Virus record (IMG/VR): IMGVR_UViG_3300044695_003394
Location: 1 to 22,228 of that record
Source: a virus
DNA length: 22,228 bases
Reading direction: 5' to 3' (one strand)
Positions 6,881-13,624 of this stretch are shown here, piece by piece. The notes beneath the pieces are model-generated. The model did no database searches and was not told where the DNA came from. It worked only from the letters and a program-made list of their open reading frames with translations. The translations under genes were made by a program, and so were the position numbers. Position 1 is the stretch's first letter, and each line of letters opens with the position of its first letter.

Positions 6881-7084
6881 ATGGACATTAATAATCTTAA
6901 GCCAGAAAATTATAACATGGCTATGGATTTAAGAGGAACACCAACTCATGTTTGTCCTTGTGGATGTTTTATATGGAATCTAAAAGTAATCTTTGAAGAT
7001 TTTGATATTGCAACATATTTTTTAGATATGGAATGTGCAAACTGTGGTAGTTTAGCAACGGCTCCCACCCCAACAGACAGGTAA
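6881..7084 (+). CDS. Small zinc-ribbon protein
   Basis: 67 aa with CPCGCFIW near residue 25 and CANCGS near residue 57, a four-cysteine zinc site with about 30 residues between the pairs. The segment between the pairs (LKVIFEDFDIATYFLDME) is beta/alpha. It begins MDINNLKPENYNMAMDLRGTP, a conserved-looking lead. No defined role can be assigned. Confidence 0.65.
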   Translation: MDINNLKPENYNMAMDLRGTPTHVCPCGCFIWNLKVIFEDFDIATYFLDMECANCGSLATAPTPTDR

Positions 7085-7087
7085 AAA

Positions 7088-7258
7088 ATGAGAAAATCAG
7101 AAAGATTACGATTGTTAGAAATGCAAATAATCAAACTAGAGTTTGAGATAGATTTATTAAACAACATGCTTGCTGCATTATTAGAGGCAAACAATTTACC
7201 ACAACCTCAATTAGACGCTGGTAAATGGTATCAGAGACGGATAGATAGAAACTCTTGA
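7088..7258 (+). CDS. Small helical (coiled-coil) protein
   Basis: 56 aa beginning MRKSERLRLLEMQIIKLEFE, with heptad-like Leu/Ile spacing through residue 34, then a proline-containing end (LPQPQLDAGKWYQRR) rich in Arg. It resembles small DNA-binding or oligomerising phage proteins, but no family was recognised. The stop codon lies within the -35 element of the subtilase promoter. Confidence 0.6.
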   Translation: MRKSERLRLLEMQIIKLEFEIDLLNNMLAALLEANNLPQPQLDAGKWYQRRIDRNS

Positions 7259-7284
7259 CAGATTTGGGTATGTTTTAGTAAAAT
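7255..7284 (+). promoter_or_regulatory. Promoter for leaderless subtilase gene
   Basis: Perfect TTGACA (7255-7260), an 18-bp spacer and TAAAAT (7279-7284), then 6 bp to ATG 7291. Confidence 0.75.
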
Positions 7285-7290
7285 GTACCT

Positions 7291-8424
7291 ATGAATAAAA
7301 AACTAATAACTGCAATATCAATACTATCACTAACACTATCTACTACATTTATTGCTGTAGAGGCGAAAGCTAATCAAGTACCCTCAACAATAGCAATTCT
7401 GGACACTGCATTAGACACTTCTCTACCAATTTTTAAAGATAAAATTGTATATGAAGTTTGTGTTTTAGAATTGGCCTCATGTCCAAATGGACAAAAGTTT
7501 ATGGAAGGTCCAGGATCTACTGTACTTCCATTTGATATTATTTCTAAAAATGGTTTTGATCACGGAACACAAATGGCATCAGTTGCAGTAGCAACTAATC
7601 CAAATATTAAAATTGTTTTTGTAAGAATTATTGGAAACAATCCATCTGGCTCAAGACAATCAACTGGCGAAACTGGTGTTTCTTTAGCATTAAAATGGGT
7701 ATTAGATAATAAATCTCGTTTTAATATACAGAGCGTTGCAATGTCTCAATCAAATCATGCAATACTAACAACATTAACAGACTATTGCCCTACAACACCA
7801 ATGTTGCGTGGAGTAATATCTTCATTAGTTTCTTCAGGCACACCAGTGTTTTTTCCAGCAGGAAACAACAGAGACCTTTCAAGGTTATCTTGGCCAGCAT
7901 GTATTAACGATTCGATATCAGTTGGAATGGCAGACCAGTATGAGCAAATAGATAACTTTTCTAACTTTGATAAAGATAGATTAGACTTTTATGCTCTTGG
8001 AAATATGAAAGTTGCGGTTCCAGGAGGTTCTGTAAAAAATGCAGCAGGGTCATCAATTTCTACGCAAGTTGCTGCTGCTACATGGGCTGGAATTAAAAGT
8101 TCAAATCCTTCTTTAACTTATCAACAAGTTTTAGATATGCTAAATAATGCTTCAAAGCCAATCCGTGGTGCTAGGGGGCAATATGGTAAACTTATCTCTA
8201 GTGCCCCTATTGAAATTGCACCAAGTGCTCCAATAGTAACAAAACCAGTCGCTCCAGTAACTAAAACTGCAGAGCAATTGGCTGCCGAAGCAAAGGCTGC
8301 TCTTACAATTGAGGCTAACAAAGCAATTTCAGAGGCGGAAGCAAGATACCAAGCTGAAGTTAAACTGGCTGCAGATAAACTGGCTGCAATTAAATTGGAG
8401 TGGGCTAAAAAAATAAATGGCTAA
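7291..8424 (+). CDS. Secreted subtilisin-like serine protease
   Basis: 377 aa. The signal peptide (about 1-27: MNKKL, a hydrophobic core, cleavage after AKA) predicts export. The S8 catalytic triad is in order: Asp38 (AILDTALD), His91 (GFDHGTQMAS) and Ser255 (AAGSSISTQVAAA). Asn192 (FPAGNNRD) provides the oxyanion hole. The mature enzyme starts almost directly at the Asp motif, so there is no long inhibitory propeptide. Residues about 308-377 form a Pro/Ala linker and an Ala/Lys/Glu-rich helix that may bind the cell surface. It could process surface or virion proteins or act as a moron that alters the host envelope. Subtilases are unusual in phages. Confidence 0.85.
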   Translation: MNKKLITAISILSLTLSTTFIAVEAKANQVPSTIAILDTALDTSLPIFKDKIVYEVCVLELASCPNGQKFMEGPGSTVLPFDIISKNGFDHGTQMASVAVATNPNIKIVFVRIIGNNPSGSRQSTGETGVSLALKWVLDNKSRFNIQSVAMSQSNHAILTTLTDYCPTTPMLRGVISSLVSSGTPVFFPAGNNRDLSRLSWPACINDSISVGMADQYEQIDNFSNFDKDRLDFYALGNMKVAVPGGSVKNAAGSSISTQVAAATWAGIKSSNPSLTYQQVLDMLNNASKPIRGARGQYGKLISSAPIEIAPSAPIVTKPVAPVTKTAEQLAAEAKAALTIEANKAISEAEARYQAEVKLAADKLAAIKLEWAKKING

Positions 8425-8623
8425 CATGACAGTGCTAGAAGAAATAATTAAAGAAATCGGTGAGGAGTTGTACCAGAAATGGTACAACGCCCTTGCAATA
8501 GAAGACAGAACAGAAGAATCTTCTAAGGCTATGTCTATAAATGCTGGAGAAACAACATTTTGGGTAGTTCAAACATTTATGAATAAATTTAATGCAGCAG
8601 CAGAGGAACTAAAAGACAAATAA
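8417..8623 (+). CDS. Small helical protein before thioredoxin
   Basis: 68 aa (start at 8417, or 8426 from the second ATG), largely helical with EEIIKEIGEELYQKWYNAL and a later NKFNAAAEELKDK helix. It overlaps the subtilase stop and its own stop shares a base with the thioredoxin ATG. No family was recognised. Its coding sequence contains a perfect 9-bp inverted repeat with a GAAA loop. Confidence 0.65.
   Translation: MANMTVLEEIIKEIGEELYQKWYNALAIEDRTEESSKAMSINAGETTFWVVQTFMNKFNAAAEELKDK
8467..8488 (+). repeat. Perfect 9-bp inverted repeat with GAAA loop
   Basis: Arms GTTGTACCA (8467-8475) and TGGTACAAC (8480-8488) flank GAAA. As RNA this is a stable GNRA-capped hairpin inside a reading frame, about 135 nt before the thioredoxin start. 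No T-tract follows, so it is not a standard terminator. Confidence 0.8.
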
Positions 8624-8928
8624 TGCTAGAAATAAATGACGAAAATTTTGATAAAATATTAACTCTTCATAATGTTTTAGTTGTTGATTTTTGGGCAACA
8701 TGGTGTAGGCCATGTAAAATGTTTTCTCCTATTTTAGAGGAAATTTCTAAAGAAAATAATATTTGGATTGCCAAAATAGATGTAGATCAAAATCCAATAC
8801 AGGCTTCAAAATACAGCATAACCTCAGTTCCAACAACAATTATATTTGAAAATGGTAAAGAGGTTAAAAAAATACTTGGCGCAAAACCTAAACATCAAAT
8901 GATTGAGGAGTTAAGTAAATGGCTATAG
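8623..8928 (+). CDS. trxA: Thioredoxin
   Basis: 101 aa, the normal thioredoxin length. The active site WCRPC (27-31) follows the VVDFWATWC strand, and the cis-proline is at Pro70 in SVPTTIIFENG. Asp22 is the buried family Asp. Thioredoxin reduces protein disulphides using thioredoxin reductase, which is not encoded here, so the host enzyme must supply electrons. Possible partners in this window are the peroxiredoxin and the GPx-like protein, or host enzymes such as ribonucleotide reductase. The TrpCysArgProCys active site differs from the common WCGPC, which usually shifts redox potential. It is co-translated with the gene before and the gene after. Confidence 0.92.
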   Translation: MLEINDENFDKILTLHNVLVVDFWATWCRPCKMFSPILEEISKENNIWIAKIDVDQNPIQASKYSITSVPTTIIFENGKEVKKILGAKPKHQMIEELSKWL

Positions 8929-9095
8929 ATTTTTTAGATGTTCAATCTTGGTATGAGTATGGTCGTGAAAAAAATTGGGTATCAGAGGTATTTTGCGACA
9001 CACATGAAGGACCACCACTTTCTGATGAAGAAATGGAAGAATGGGAAGAGGGCGGAGATCCTTGTAGCTTTCATGTAAAACTTTGGGATCAATAA
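8919..9095 (+). CDS. Small acidic Cys/His protein
   Basis: 58 aa with CDTHEGPPLSDEEMEEWEEGGDPC in the middle (split: CDTHEGPP, then an EEMEEWEEGGDPC run). This pattern is familiar from a conserved actinobacteriophage hypothetical. Two Cys and two His could bind a metal. It overlaps the thioredoxin gene by 10 nt. The function is unknown. Confidence 0.65.
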   Translation: MAIDFLDVQSWYEYGREKNWVSEVFCDTHEGPPLSDEEMEEWEEGGDPCSFHVKLWDQ

Positions 9096-9122
9096 AGACA
9101 ACAAATTGCTTGGTTAAACGTT

Positions 9123-9184
9123 TATATATATGGGTGTACACCCAAAATAGAATTCCATTTTGTAAAAAAATGGATAAAAAGGAG
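9123..9184 (+). promoter_or_regulatory. Leader region: -10-like box, palindrome, hairpin, strong RBS
   Basis: A TATATA box (9123-9128, no convincing -35) precedes the perfect palindrome TGGGTGTACACCCA (9131-9144), which is near the expected transcription start. A second inverted repeat pairs CCATTTT (9155-9161) with AAAATGG (9167-9173). AAGGAG (9179-9184) lies 10 nt before ATG 9195. The palindrome could be an operator or a 5' hairpin. Confidence 0.5.
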
Positions 9185-9194
9185 AAATAAAAAC

Positions 9195-10208
9195 ATGAAG
9201 TCATTAAAAAAGATTGCCGTTGCTTCGGCTGCAGCCCTAGCATTACTAGGCATTCAATCAATTAATGCATCAGCAGCACCGTTAGCAGTAACAGTTGCTG
9301 GTTCAGCAAATACTACAACATCTACAGCGCCTGCGACTGCGAACGTTCCAGCCGACAACACAGTAGATTCAGCAGATGCCATTGCTCTAGCAGCAACAGC
9401 AGATACTGGAACTGTAGTTACATTTACAGCAACAGGTGGCGTTAAGCTAGTCACAGCTTTAAGCGCAACAAATGCAGTAGTTAGTTCTTCTGCAGGTTCA
9501 ACGTCGTATTCAGTAACTTCTGCAGGATCTGCAGTAACTGTTTATGCATTCACAACATCAACAGCAACAGGTTCAGTTACAATTGTAAATGGATCTTACT
9601 CTACAGTTGTTTTTGTTAAAGGAATTGCAGGTTCTGTATCAAACGTCGGAGTTTCAGTACCAACTTCAGTGGCAGTAGGAACCATTCCAGCAATTACAGT
9701 AAGCACAACAGACGTGTTTGGAAACGCAGTTTCTGATACCGTAACAGCAACATTAATTGGTGGAACTTGGGCAGATGGCTCAATTTCTAAACAAATTGTA
9801 ACATCTACTGCAGCTCAGGTTGCAGCGGATTCTACATTAATTTTAGGATCTAAAAAAGAGAATACTTCAGTTGCAACAATTGGTAATGTAACAATTGCAG
9901 TAACTGGTGCGACAACAGCAACAGCAGTCACTGGACTAAAAGTTCCAGTAAAAGCCGTAGTTGCGTCATACACAGTTACCGATTTAAATGGCACAATTGC
10001 ACAACTTCAATCTCAAATTAGCTCATTGTCAGCAGATTTAAATTCAGCAAAAGCTGACGCTGCTTCAAAACAATTAGTTATTGATTCCGCAACAGCAGCA
10101 AAAATTATTGCTGATGCAGCAGCAATTAAGGAAAAGGCTGATTATAATAAATTAGCTACAGCCTGGAATAAGGCATTTCCTAAAAAGAAGGTTGCTTTAA
10201 AGAAGTAA
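9195..10208 (+). CDS. Secreted Ala/Thr/Ser/Val-rich surface-type protein
   Basis: 337 aa. Signal peptide at about 1-28 (MKSLKKIAVASAAALALLG, cleavage near ASAA). Residues 30-260 are a low-complexity beta-rich region of Ala, Thr, Ser and Val with repeated strand-like stretches similar to bacterial Ig-like folds. A coiled coil follows at about 262-300 (LNGTIAQLQSQISSLSADL), then an Ala/Lys helix and a basic PKKKVALKK end. It is a monocistronic unit with an excellent RBS and terminator, which implies high expression. The style is that of actinobacterial exported surface proteins, so capture from a host is plausible. Alternatives are a virion or adhesion factor. Confidence 0.75.
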   Translation: MKSLKKIAVASAAALALLGIQSINASAAPLAVTVAGSANTTTSTAPATANVPADNTVDSADAIALAATADTGTVVTFTATGGVKLVTALSATNAVVSSSAGSTSYSVTSAGSAVTVYAFTTSTATGSVTIVNGSYSTVVFVKGIAGSVSNVGVSVPTSVAVGTIPAITVSTTDVFGNAVSDTVTATLIGGTWADGSISKQIVTSTAAQVAADSTLILGSKKENTSVATIGNVTIAVTGATTATAVTGLKVPVKAVVASYTVTDLNGTIAQLQSQISSLSADLNSAKADAASKQLVIDSATAAKIIADAAAIKEKADYNKLATAWNKAFPKKKVALKK

Positions 10209-10221
10209 ATTCTTTAAATAA

Positions 10222-10249
10222 GGGGCAAGGGAAACCTTGCCCTTTTTTT
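10222..10249 (+). terminator. Rho-independent terminator
   Basis: GGGCAAGG (10223-10230), GAAA loop, CCTTGCCC (10235-10242), then seven T. It closes the secreted-protein gene. The 3' arm also contains the -35-like TTGCCC of the next promoter. Confidence 0.95.
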
Positions 10250-10265
10250 ATTTAAATGGTAGAAT
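10237..10265 (+). promoter_or_regulatory. Promoter embedded in terminator, leaderless GTG gene
   Basis: TTGCCC (10237-10242), a 17-bp spacer and TAGAAT (10260-10265), then 6 bp to GTG 10272. The spacer holds the T-tract of the terminator. Confidence 0.55.
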
Positions 10266-10271
10266 ATATAT

Positions 10272-10409
10272 GTGGAGTACATTGAAGATCAAATAAGAGA
10301 AAAAATATTAAACGAAATTAAATATTTAGAGTTACCATATGAATGGAAACCTAACGAAGTAATTAATTATATATATAATAAATTAAGTAGAGGTAAAATT
10401 AATGAATAG
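10272..10409 (+). CDS. Micro-protein, unknown (GTG start)
   Basis: 45 aa, MEYIEDQIREKILNEIKYLE then LPYEWKPNEVINYIYNKLS. The look is of two helices joined by a Pro/Trp turn, acidic at the front and basic at the end. The GTG is 6 nt after a -10 box. It overlaps the next gene by 8 nt. No family was recognised. Confidence 0.55.
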   Translation: MEYIEDQIREKILNEIKYLELPYEWKPNEVINYIYNKLSRGKINE

Positions 10410-10620
10410 TAAAAAAAGAAGTGTTTATAAATCAATTACATGGCCAGCAGTACATATTTTGTTTGTTGGTACATTAGTATATTTATTTGAAAAAGCTATT
10501 ACTGGCGAAGCACATTGGGAATATGCTGGTTCATTTGCAATAATTTATACAGCATGTGAAATGATTGGCTTTTTCTTACACGAAAGAGCATGGGAAAAAT
10601 TTGGAAAAAGAGTAAAGTGA
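10402..10620 (+). CDS. DUF2061-like membrane protein
   Basis: 72 aa. The pattern KSITWPAVHILFVGTLVYLF, ITGEAHWEYAGSFAIIYTACEMIGFFLHERAWEKF matches the DUF2061 layout: a KaitW start, two membrane helices, an acidic residue in the second helix and a terminal HErxW. The family is widespread in bacteria and in some phages and its function is not known. It is preceded by AGAGGT (10388-10393). Confidence 0.75.
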   Translation: MNSKKRSVYKSITWPAVHILFVGTLVYLFEKAITGEAHWEYAGSFAIIYTACEMIGFFLHERAWEKFGKRVK

Positions 10621-10763
10621 GTTTAGTATTAAAGTCAGAAAATCCATTAGTTCATAGTATGTGTGAAAAAAATGATTGTGAAAATAAAGCAACAAGAATT
10701 ATTAAAGATTTAAATCTTTATAGCTGGGTGTGTGAAGAATGCTATGGAAAATATAGGCCTTGA
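10617..10763 (+). CDS. Four-cysteine zinc-finger micro-protein
   Basis: 48 aa from GTG 10617, which overlaps the previous stop by 4 nt (GTGA). Cysteines occur as MCEKNDCENKATR and WVCEECY, a CxxxxC plus CxxC zinc site with about 18 residues between pairs. The pattern is that of a small treble-clef-like finger. Its stop overlaps the start of the next oxygenase gene, suggesting translational coupling. Confidence 0.65.
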   Translation: MSLVLKSENPLVHSMCEKNDCENKATRIIKDLNLYSWVCEECYGKYRP

Positions 10764-11383
10764 TAAAAAATATAAATAATAAAATTTATATAATTGAGGG
10801 ATATATATCTAAAAGTACATCAGATTTTTTAACAGAAACATTTAATAGTACTACATCAGATGCACCAGATTACCAGATAAAAGGTGGTCCGTCTTTAAGT
10901 CCAGAAAATGGATATACTTTTAAATGTGGTAATCCTATTAAAAGCTACCAAGATGATAATAATTACAATATTGGAATAGACATTTTGACAATGTTATGTA
11001 ATTCAATGTCAAACACAATTTCAGACTTTTTAGATACAAAAATGGATATTAAAACAATGTTTTATGGGTTAATGCTAGAAGGTTCTGAAATGAAGACGCA
11101 TACAGATAATTACATTACACCTAATGACCCAGAAAGTATTAGAAAAAATTCAAAAGACGATTGGTCTGGGCTTCTTTATCTTAACGATGATTATGAAGGT
11201 GGGCTTTTAGAGTTTCCCCAAGAAAATTTTTCAATAAAACCAAAACCTGGAACCTTTATTTTTTTTAAAGGGGATCATGATTTACCACATCAGGTGTCAA
11301 AAATTGAAAAAGGGCATAGAAACGTAATAATATCATTTTTTTGGCCTATAGAATATCGTGGCCTAGATACTGTTTTGGGCTAG
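10760..11383 (+). CDS. 2OG-Fe(II) dioxygenase, prolyl-hydroxylase-like (copy 2)
   Basis: 207 aa, from a TTG start overlapping the preceding stop (TTGA). No other in-frame start occurs early. Fe(II) ligands are His114-x-Asp116 (KTHTDNYI) and His177 (LPHQVSKI), and Arg187 (GHRNVII) should bind 2-oxoglutarate. LLYLNDDYEGGLLEF is the typical jelly-roll strand. The N-terminal 100 residues are more divergent and may set substrate choice. Among the copies here it looks closest in its motif spacing to copies 1 and 3. Confidence 0.85.
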   Translation: MIKNINNKIYIIEGYISKSTSDFLTETFNSTTSDAPDYQIKGGPSLSPENGYTFKCGNPIKSYQDDNNYNIGIDILTMLCNSMSNTISDFLDTKMDIKTMFYGLMLEGSEMKTHTDNYITPNDPESIRKNSKDDWSGLLYLNDDYEGGLLEFPQENFSIKPKPGTFIFFKGDHDLPHQVSKIEKGHRNVIISFFWPIEYRGLDTVLG

Positions 11384-11404
11384 TAATTTCTTAAATGCTA
11401 TAAT
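11375..11404 (+). promoter_or_regulatory. Promoter for 11461 gene group
   Basis: TATAAT (11399-11404) with a weak -35 TTGGGC (11375-11380, 18-bp spacer). The predicted start is near 11411. Confidence 0.55.
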
Positions 11405-11412
11405 ATAGTCAT

Positions 11413-11456
11413 AGATGGATTTCTAGACCCATCTAAATAAAACAACCTATAGGAGA
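11413..11456 (+). promoter_or_regulatory. 5'-terminal leader hairpin and RBS
   Basis: AGATGG (11413-11418) pairs with CCATCT (11429-11434) across a 10-nt loop, placing a stem at the very 5' end of the transcript. AGGAG (11451-11455) is the RBS for ATG 11461. Confidence 0.5.
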
Positions 11457-11460
11457 TAAA

Positions 11461-11619
11461 ATGTCAGACGGAAAAGATTTAAAAGGATTTAACGAAACAA
11501 AGCCAGCAGGATCATCACCATGGCCAACAGAATCATACACAGAGGCACCAAAAGCTGCATTCCCATCAACTGATAAGTCATCACAAGATGGCGCAGGCGT
11601 AAACAACGGCGGTAAGTAA
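11461..11619 (+). CDS. Disordered micro-protein
   Basis: 52 aa, MSDGKDLKGFNETKPAGSSP then a Pro/Ser/Thr-rich body with a Gly/Asn end (GAGVNNGGK). The composition suggests an intrinsically disordered protein. Good promoter, 5' hairpin and RBS argue it is expressed well. No homologue was recognised. Confidence 0.6.
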   Translation: MSDGKDLKGFNETKPAGSSPWPTESYTEAPKAAFPSTDKSSQDGAGVNNGGK

Positions 11620-11621
11620 TA

Positions 11622-11771
11622 ATGTGTTTTGAATGCGGATGTGAATCAGTAGGAAGTGAAACAGGAATTGTTTCAGCACCTATGTTAGACGTTTCAAGAG
11701 ATGGAGAAGCAGGTCTTACATTAAATATGACCGCCACTCCAGCGCAAAGAACATCATTTATCAATGAGTGA
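11622..11771 (+). CDS. Cysteine-rich micro-protein
   Basis: 49 aa starting MCFECGCESVGSE, with three closely spaced Cys at residues 2, 5 and 7, then SAPMLDVSRDGEAGLTLNMTATP. Two bases separate it from the upstream stop, and it overlaps the next gene by 8 nt. The Cys cluster may bind a metal ion with a partner. The function is unknown. Confidence 0.6.
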   Translation: MCFECGCESVGSETGIVSAPMLDVSRDGEAGLTLNMTATPAQRTSFINE

Positions 11772-11982
11772 AAATGGCACAGGTATGGCGACACCGCCAA
11801 ACAATGAACCAGCAGGCGCAGTAACTTCTCAAGAAGTTGGTCGTAAAAAACCAAATCAAGGAAAGTTTAGATCAGGAATTAATGGTCCAAGGCCAGCAAC
11901 AAAAATTGATACTAATAAGCATGGCATACGTAGAGAAATAAATCTAGGTGCCAAAAAAACAGGTAGACCTAAGAAGGTTTAA
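11764..11982 (+). CDS. Basic AT-hook-like protein
   Basis: 72 aa, disordered and strongly basic toward its end. The tail GAKKTGRPKKV contains a GRPKK core that resembles an AT-hook minor-groove DNA binding motif, and EVGRKKPNQGKFRSGINGP may be a second basic patch. Binding to AT-rich DNA is inferred from these motifs only. Confidence 0.6.
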   Translation: MSENGTGMATPPNNEPAGAVTSQEVGRKKPNQGKFRSGINGPRPATKIDTNKHGIRREINLGAKKTGRPKKV

Positions 11983-11984
11983 TA

Positions 11985-12086
11985 ATGTGCACAAAATCAA
12001 TATCTAGTTCTTCGGATCTAGATATTGATATTTTAAATACTATAGATGATCAAATTGATAAAGCTGAAGGAACAGGATTAATATAG
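11985..12086 (+). CDS. Micro-protein, unknown
   Basis: 33 aa, MCTKSISSSSDLDIDILNTI then DDQIDKAEGTGLI: a Ser-rich start and an acidic helix. Two bases after the upstream stop, and its stop (TAG) shares a base with the GTG of the next oxygenase. The tight spacing supports translation, but the size makes this tentative. Confidence 0.45.
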   Translation: MCTKSISSSSDLDIDILNTIDDQIDKAEGTGLI

Positions 12087-12757
12087 TGATAGAAATTATT
12101 CATAAATCAGATATTGTTGAATATAAAAATGTATTTACAAAAGAAGAGTGTGATTACATAATTTCTTATTGGAAAGATCTTGACGACTGGATATTATCTT
12201 GTTTTTACAATATGTATATATTGTCTGGAAATAAACCACATACTCCAGAAGGTGGGCACGCTTTAAGAAAATTTCAATTAAAATCACAAGAATTAGCAGA
12301 AAAAGTATTTAATAGAAAATTAAAACAAATAAGTTTAAGTTCTCATAAATGGGAGCCAGGAGCATTTGCGCCAGACCATTCAGATAATACCGAATTAGAT
12401 GGGACTCCAAATGCATGGCAAGAAAATAAATTAGTTACCATGATTTATTTAAATGATAATTTTGATGGAGGACTCCTGACATTTAGAGACCATGAAATTT
12501 CTTTTAAACCAGAGGCTGGATCAGTAATTGTTTTTGATGTTGGAATTCAAAACGTACATGCGGTTACTGAAGTAACATCTGGAACTAGATACACCATGAT
12601 GGGATCATATGATTACGCAGATAGTGTATACAATGTTGATCTAAAAAAAATTAAAGAAGATACCAATCCTTTAAGAGAAAAGTTAAGAGAAGAATGGGCT
12701 AATGGAAAAATTATGCCAAAAGATTCCGCAACCTACTATAAACCAATAAATAAATAA
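12086..12757 (+). CDS. 2OG-Fe(II) dioxygenase, prolyl-hydroxylase-like (copy 3)
   Basis: 223 aa from GTG 12086. Ligands are His98-x-Asp100 (PDHSDNTE) and His158 (NVHAVTEV), with Arg168 (GTRYTMM) for 2-oxoglutarate. TMIYLNDNFDGGLLTF is the family's core strand. The N-terminal VFTKEECDYIISYW helix is typical of P4H-like phage enzymes. A C-terminal extension (about 180-223) is charged and ends in KPINK. It runs head to tail with copy 4, only 2 nt apart, so the two are co-transcribed. Confidence 0.85.
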   Translation: MIEIIHKSDIVEYKNVFTKEECDYIISYWKDLDDWILSCFYNMYILSGNKPHTPEGGHALRKFQLKSQELAEKVFNRKLKQISLSSHKWEPGAFAPDHSDNTELDGTPNAWQENKLVTMIYLNDNFDGGLLTFRDHEISFKPEAGSVIVFDVGIQNVHAVTEVTSGTRYTMMGSYDYADSVYNVDLKKIKEDTNPLREKLREEWANGKIMPKDSATYYKPINK

Positions 12758-12759
12758 TT

Positions 12760-13623
12760 ATGTATACAATAAAAACTATAGAATTTCCTGGATACGAAGA
12801 ATTAAAAAATAATTTTAATATTTATAAAGATATTTTTATCAATGAATCAATAATTGCTTTTAGAAATGCAAATTTAGACTTTGAAATGCAAACTAAAATA
12901 ATGCATTTATTTGGTGATAATTTAGGCTGGTATCCGAATTCTTCAAACACCAACCCTTCAGATTATATAGAAGATCATCATAAACACATGAATGATATAA
13001 ATATTAAAGAAAAAAACTTATTGATGCTTCAATGGCACCAAGAGCATGTTGCACAAGAGCATAACCCTTATGTTAGTGGTGTTTGGAATATGACCTTATT
13101 TAAATGCAAACTAGAAACTGGAAAAACATATTTTGTAGATATGTCAAAAGTTTTTAATATGTTTGATGAAACAGATAAAGAATTTATGATAAATTGTAAA
13201 ATACATTTTAATAATTATAGGTGGTTTAATAATAAAGATTATTACTACTATGTACCAGAAGAGAATCAGATTACAAACAAAGATGAATATGTAACCTATA
13301 ACTTAGTCTCAGAACATTGGATAACTAAAGAAAAAACTATAAGAACATATTTTTCTATGTATGAAGACACCACGCTTTATAAATTTAAAGATCAAGATCC
13401 TTCTATTGATGAAATTAATAAATATAAAGAAATTTCTAATAAAATAAATGATATTGTAAATAATAATGAAAATATAAGAATACAGCACATTTGGCAACAA
13501 GGAGACTTGCTGATCCCAGACTTATTTAAATTAGCACATGCAGTAAGTGGTGGGTTTGATAAAAATGAAAGAAAGCTAGAAGGAATGTTTGGCACATTGG
13601 AGCCATGGAAAGTAAGAAGTTAG
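12760..13623 (+). CDS. TauD/TfdA-like 2OG-Fe(II) dioxygenase (copy 4)
   Basis: 287 aa, a different subfamily from the others. Ligands are His93-x-Glu95 (LQWHQEHVA) and His260 (LAHAVSGG), with Arg271 (NERKLEG) at the 2-oxoglutarate position. GKTYFVDMSKVFN follows the family's GG-T-F-DM pattern, and WQQGDLLIPD matches the W-GDL-I-D strand. The ligand is Glu where most members have Asp, which still supports iron. TauD-type enzymes usually act on small molecules such as sulfonates or amino acid derivatives. The substrate here is unknown. Its stop is 1 nt from the stop of the convergent copy 5. Confidence 0.8.
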   Translation: MYTIKTIEFPGYEELKNNFNIYKDIFINESIIAFRNANLDFEMQTKIMHLFGDNLGWYPNSSNTNPSDYIEDHHKHMNDINIKEKNLLMLQWHQEHVAQEHNPYVSGVWNMTLFKCKLETGKTYFVDMSKVFNMFDETDKEFMINCKIHFNNYRWFNNKDYYYYVPEENQITNKDEYVTYNLVSEHWITKEKTIRTYFSMYEDTTLYKFKDQDPSIDEINKYKEISNKINDIVNNNENIRIQHIWQQGDLLIPDLFKLAHAVSGGFDKNERKLEGMFGTLEPWKVRS

Positions 13624-13624
13624 T

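Noticed and set aside
8923-9261. Minus-strand 112-codon frame
   Set aside because: It overlaps the small acidic gene 8919, the leader and the start of the secreted-protein gene; no RBS or family match.
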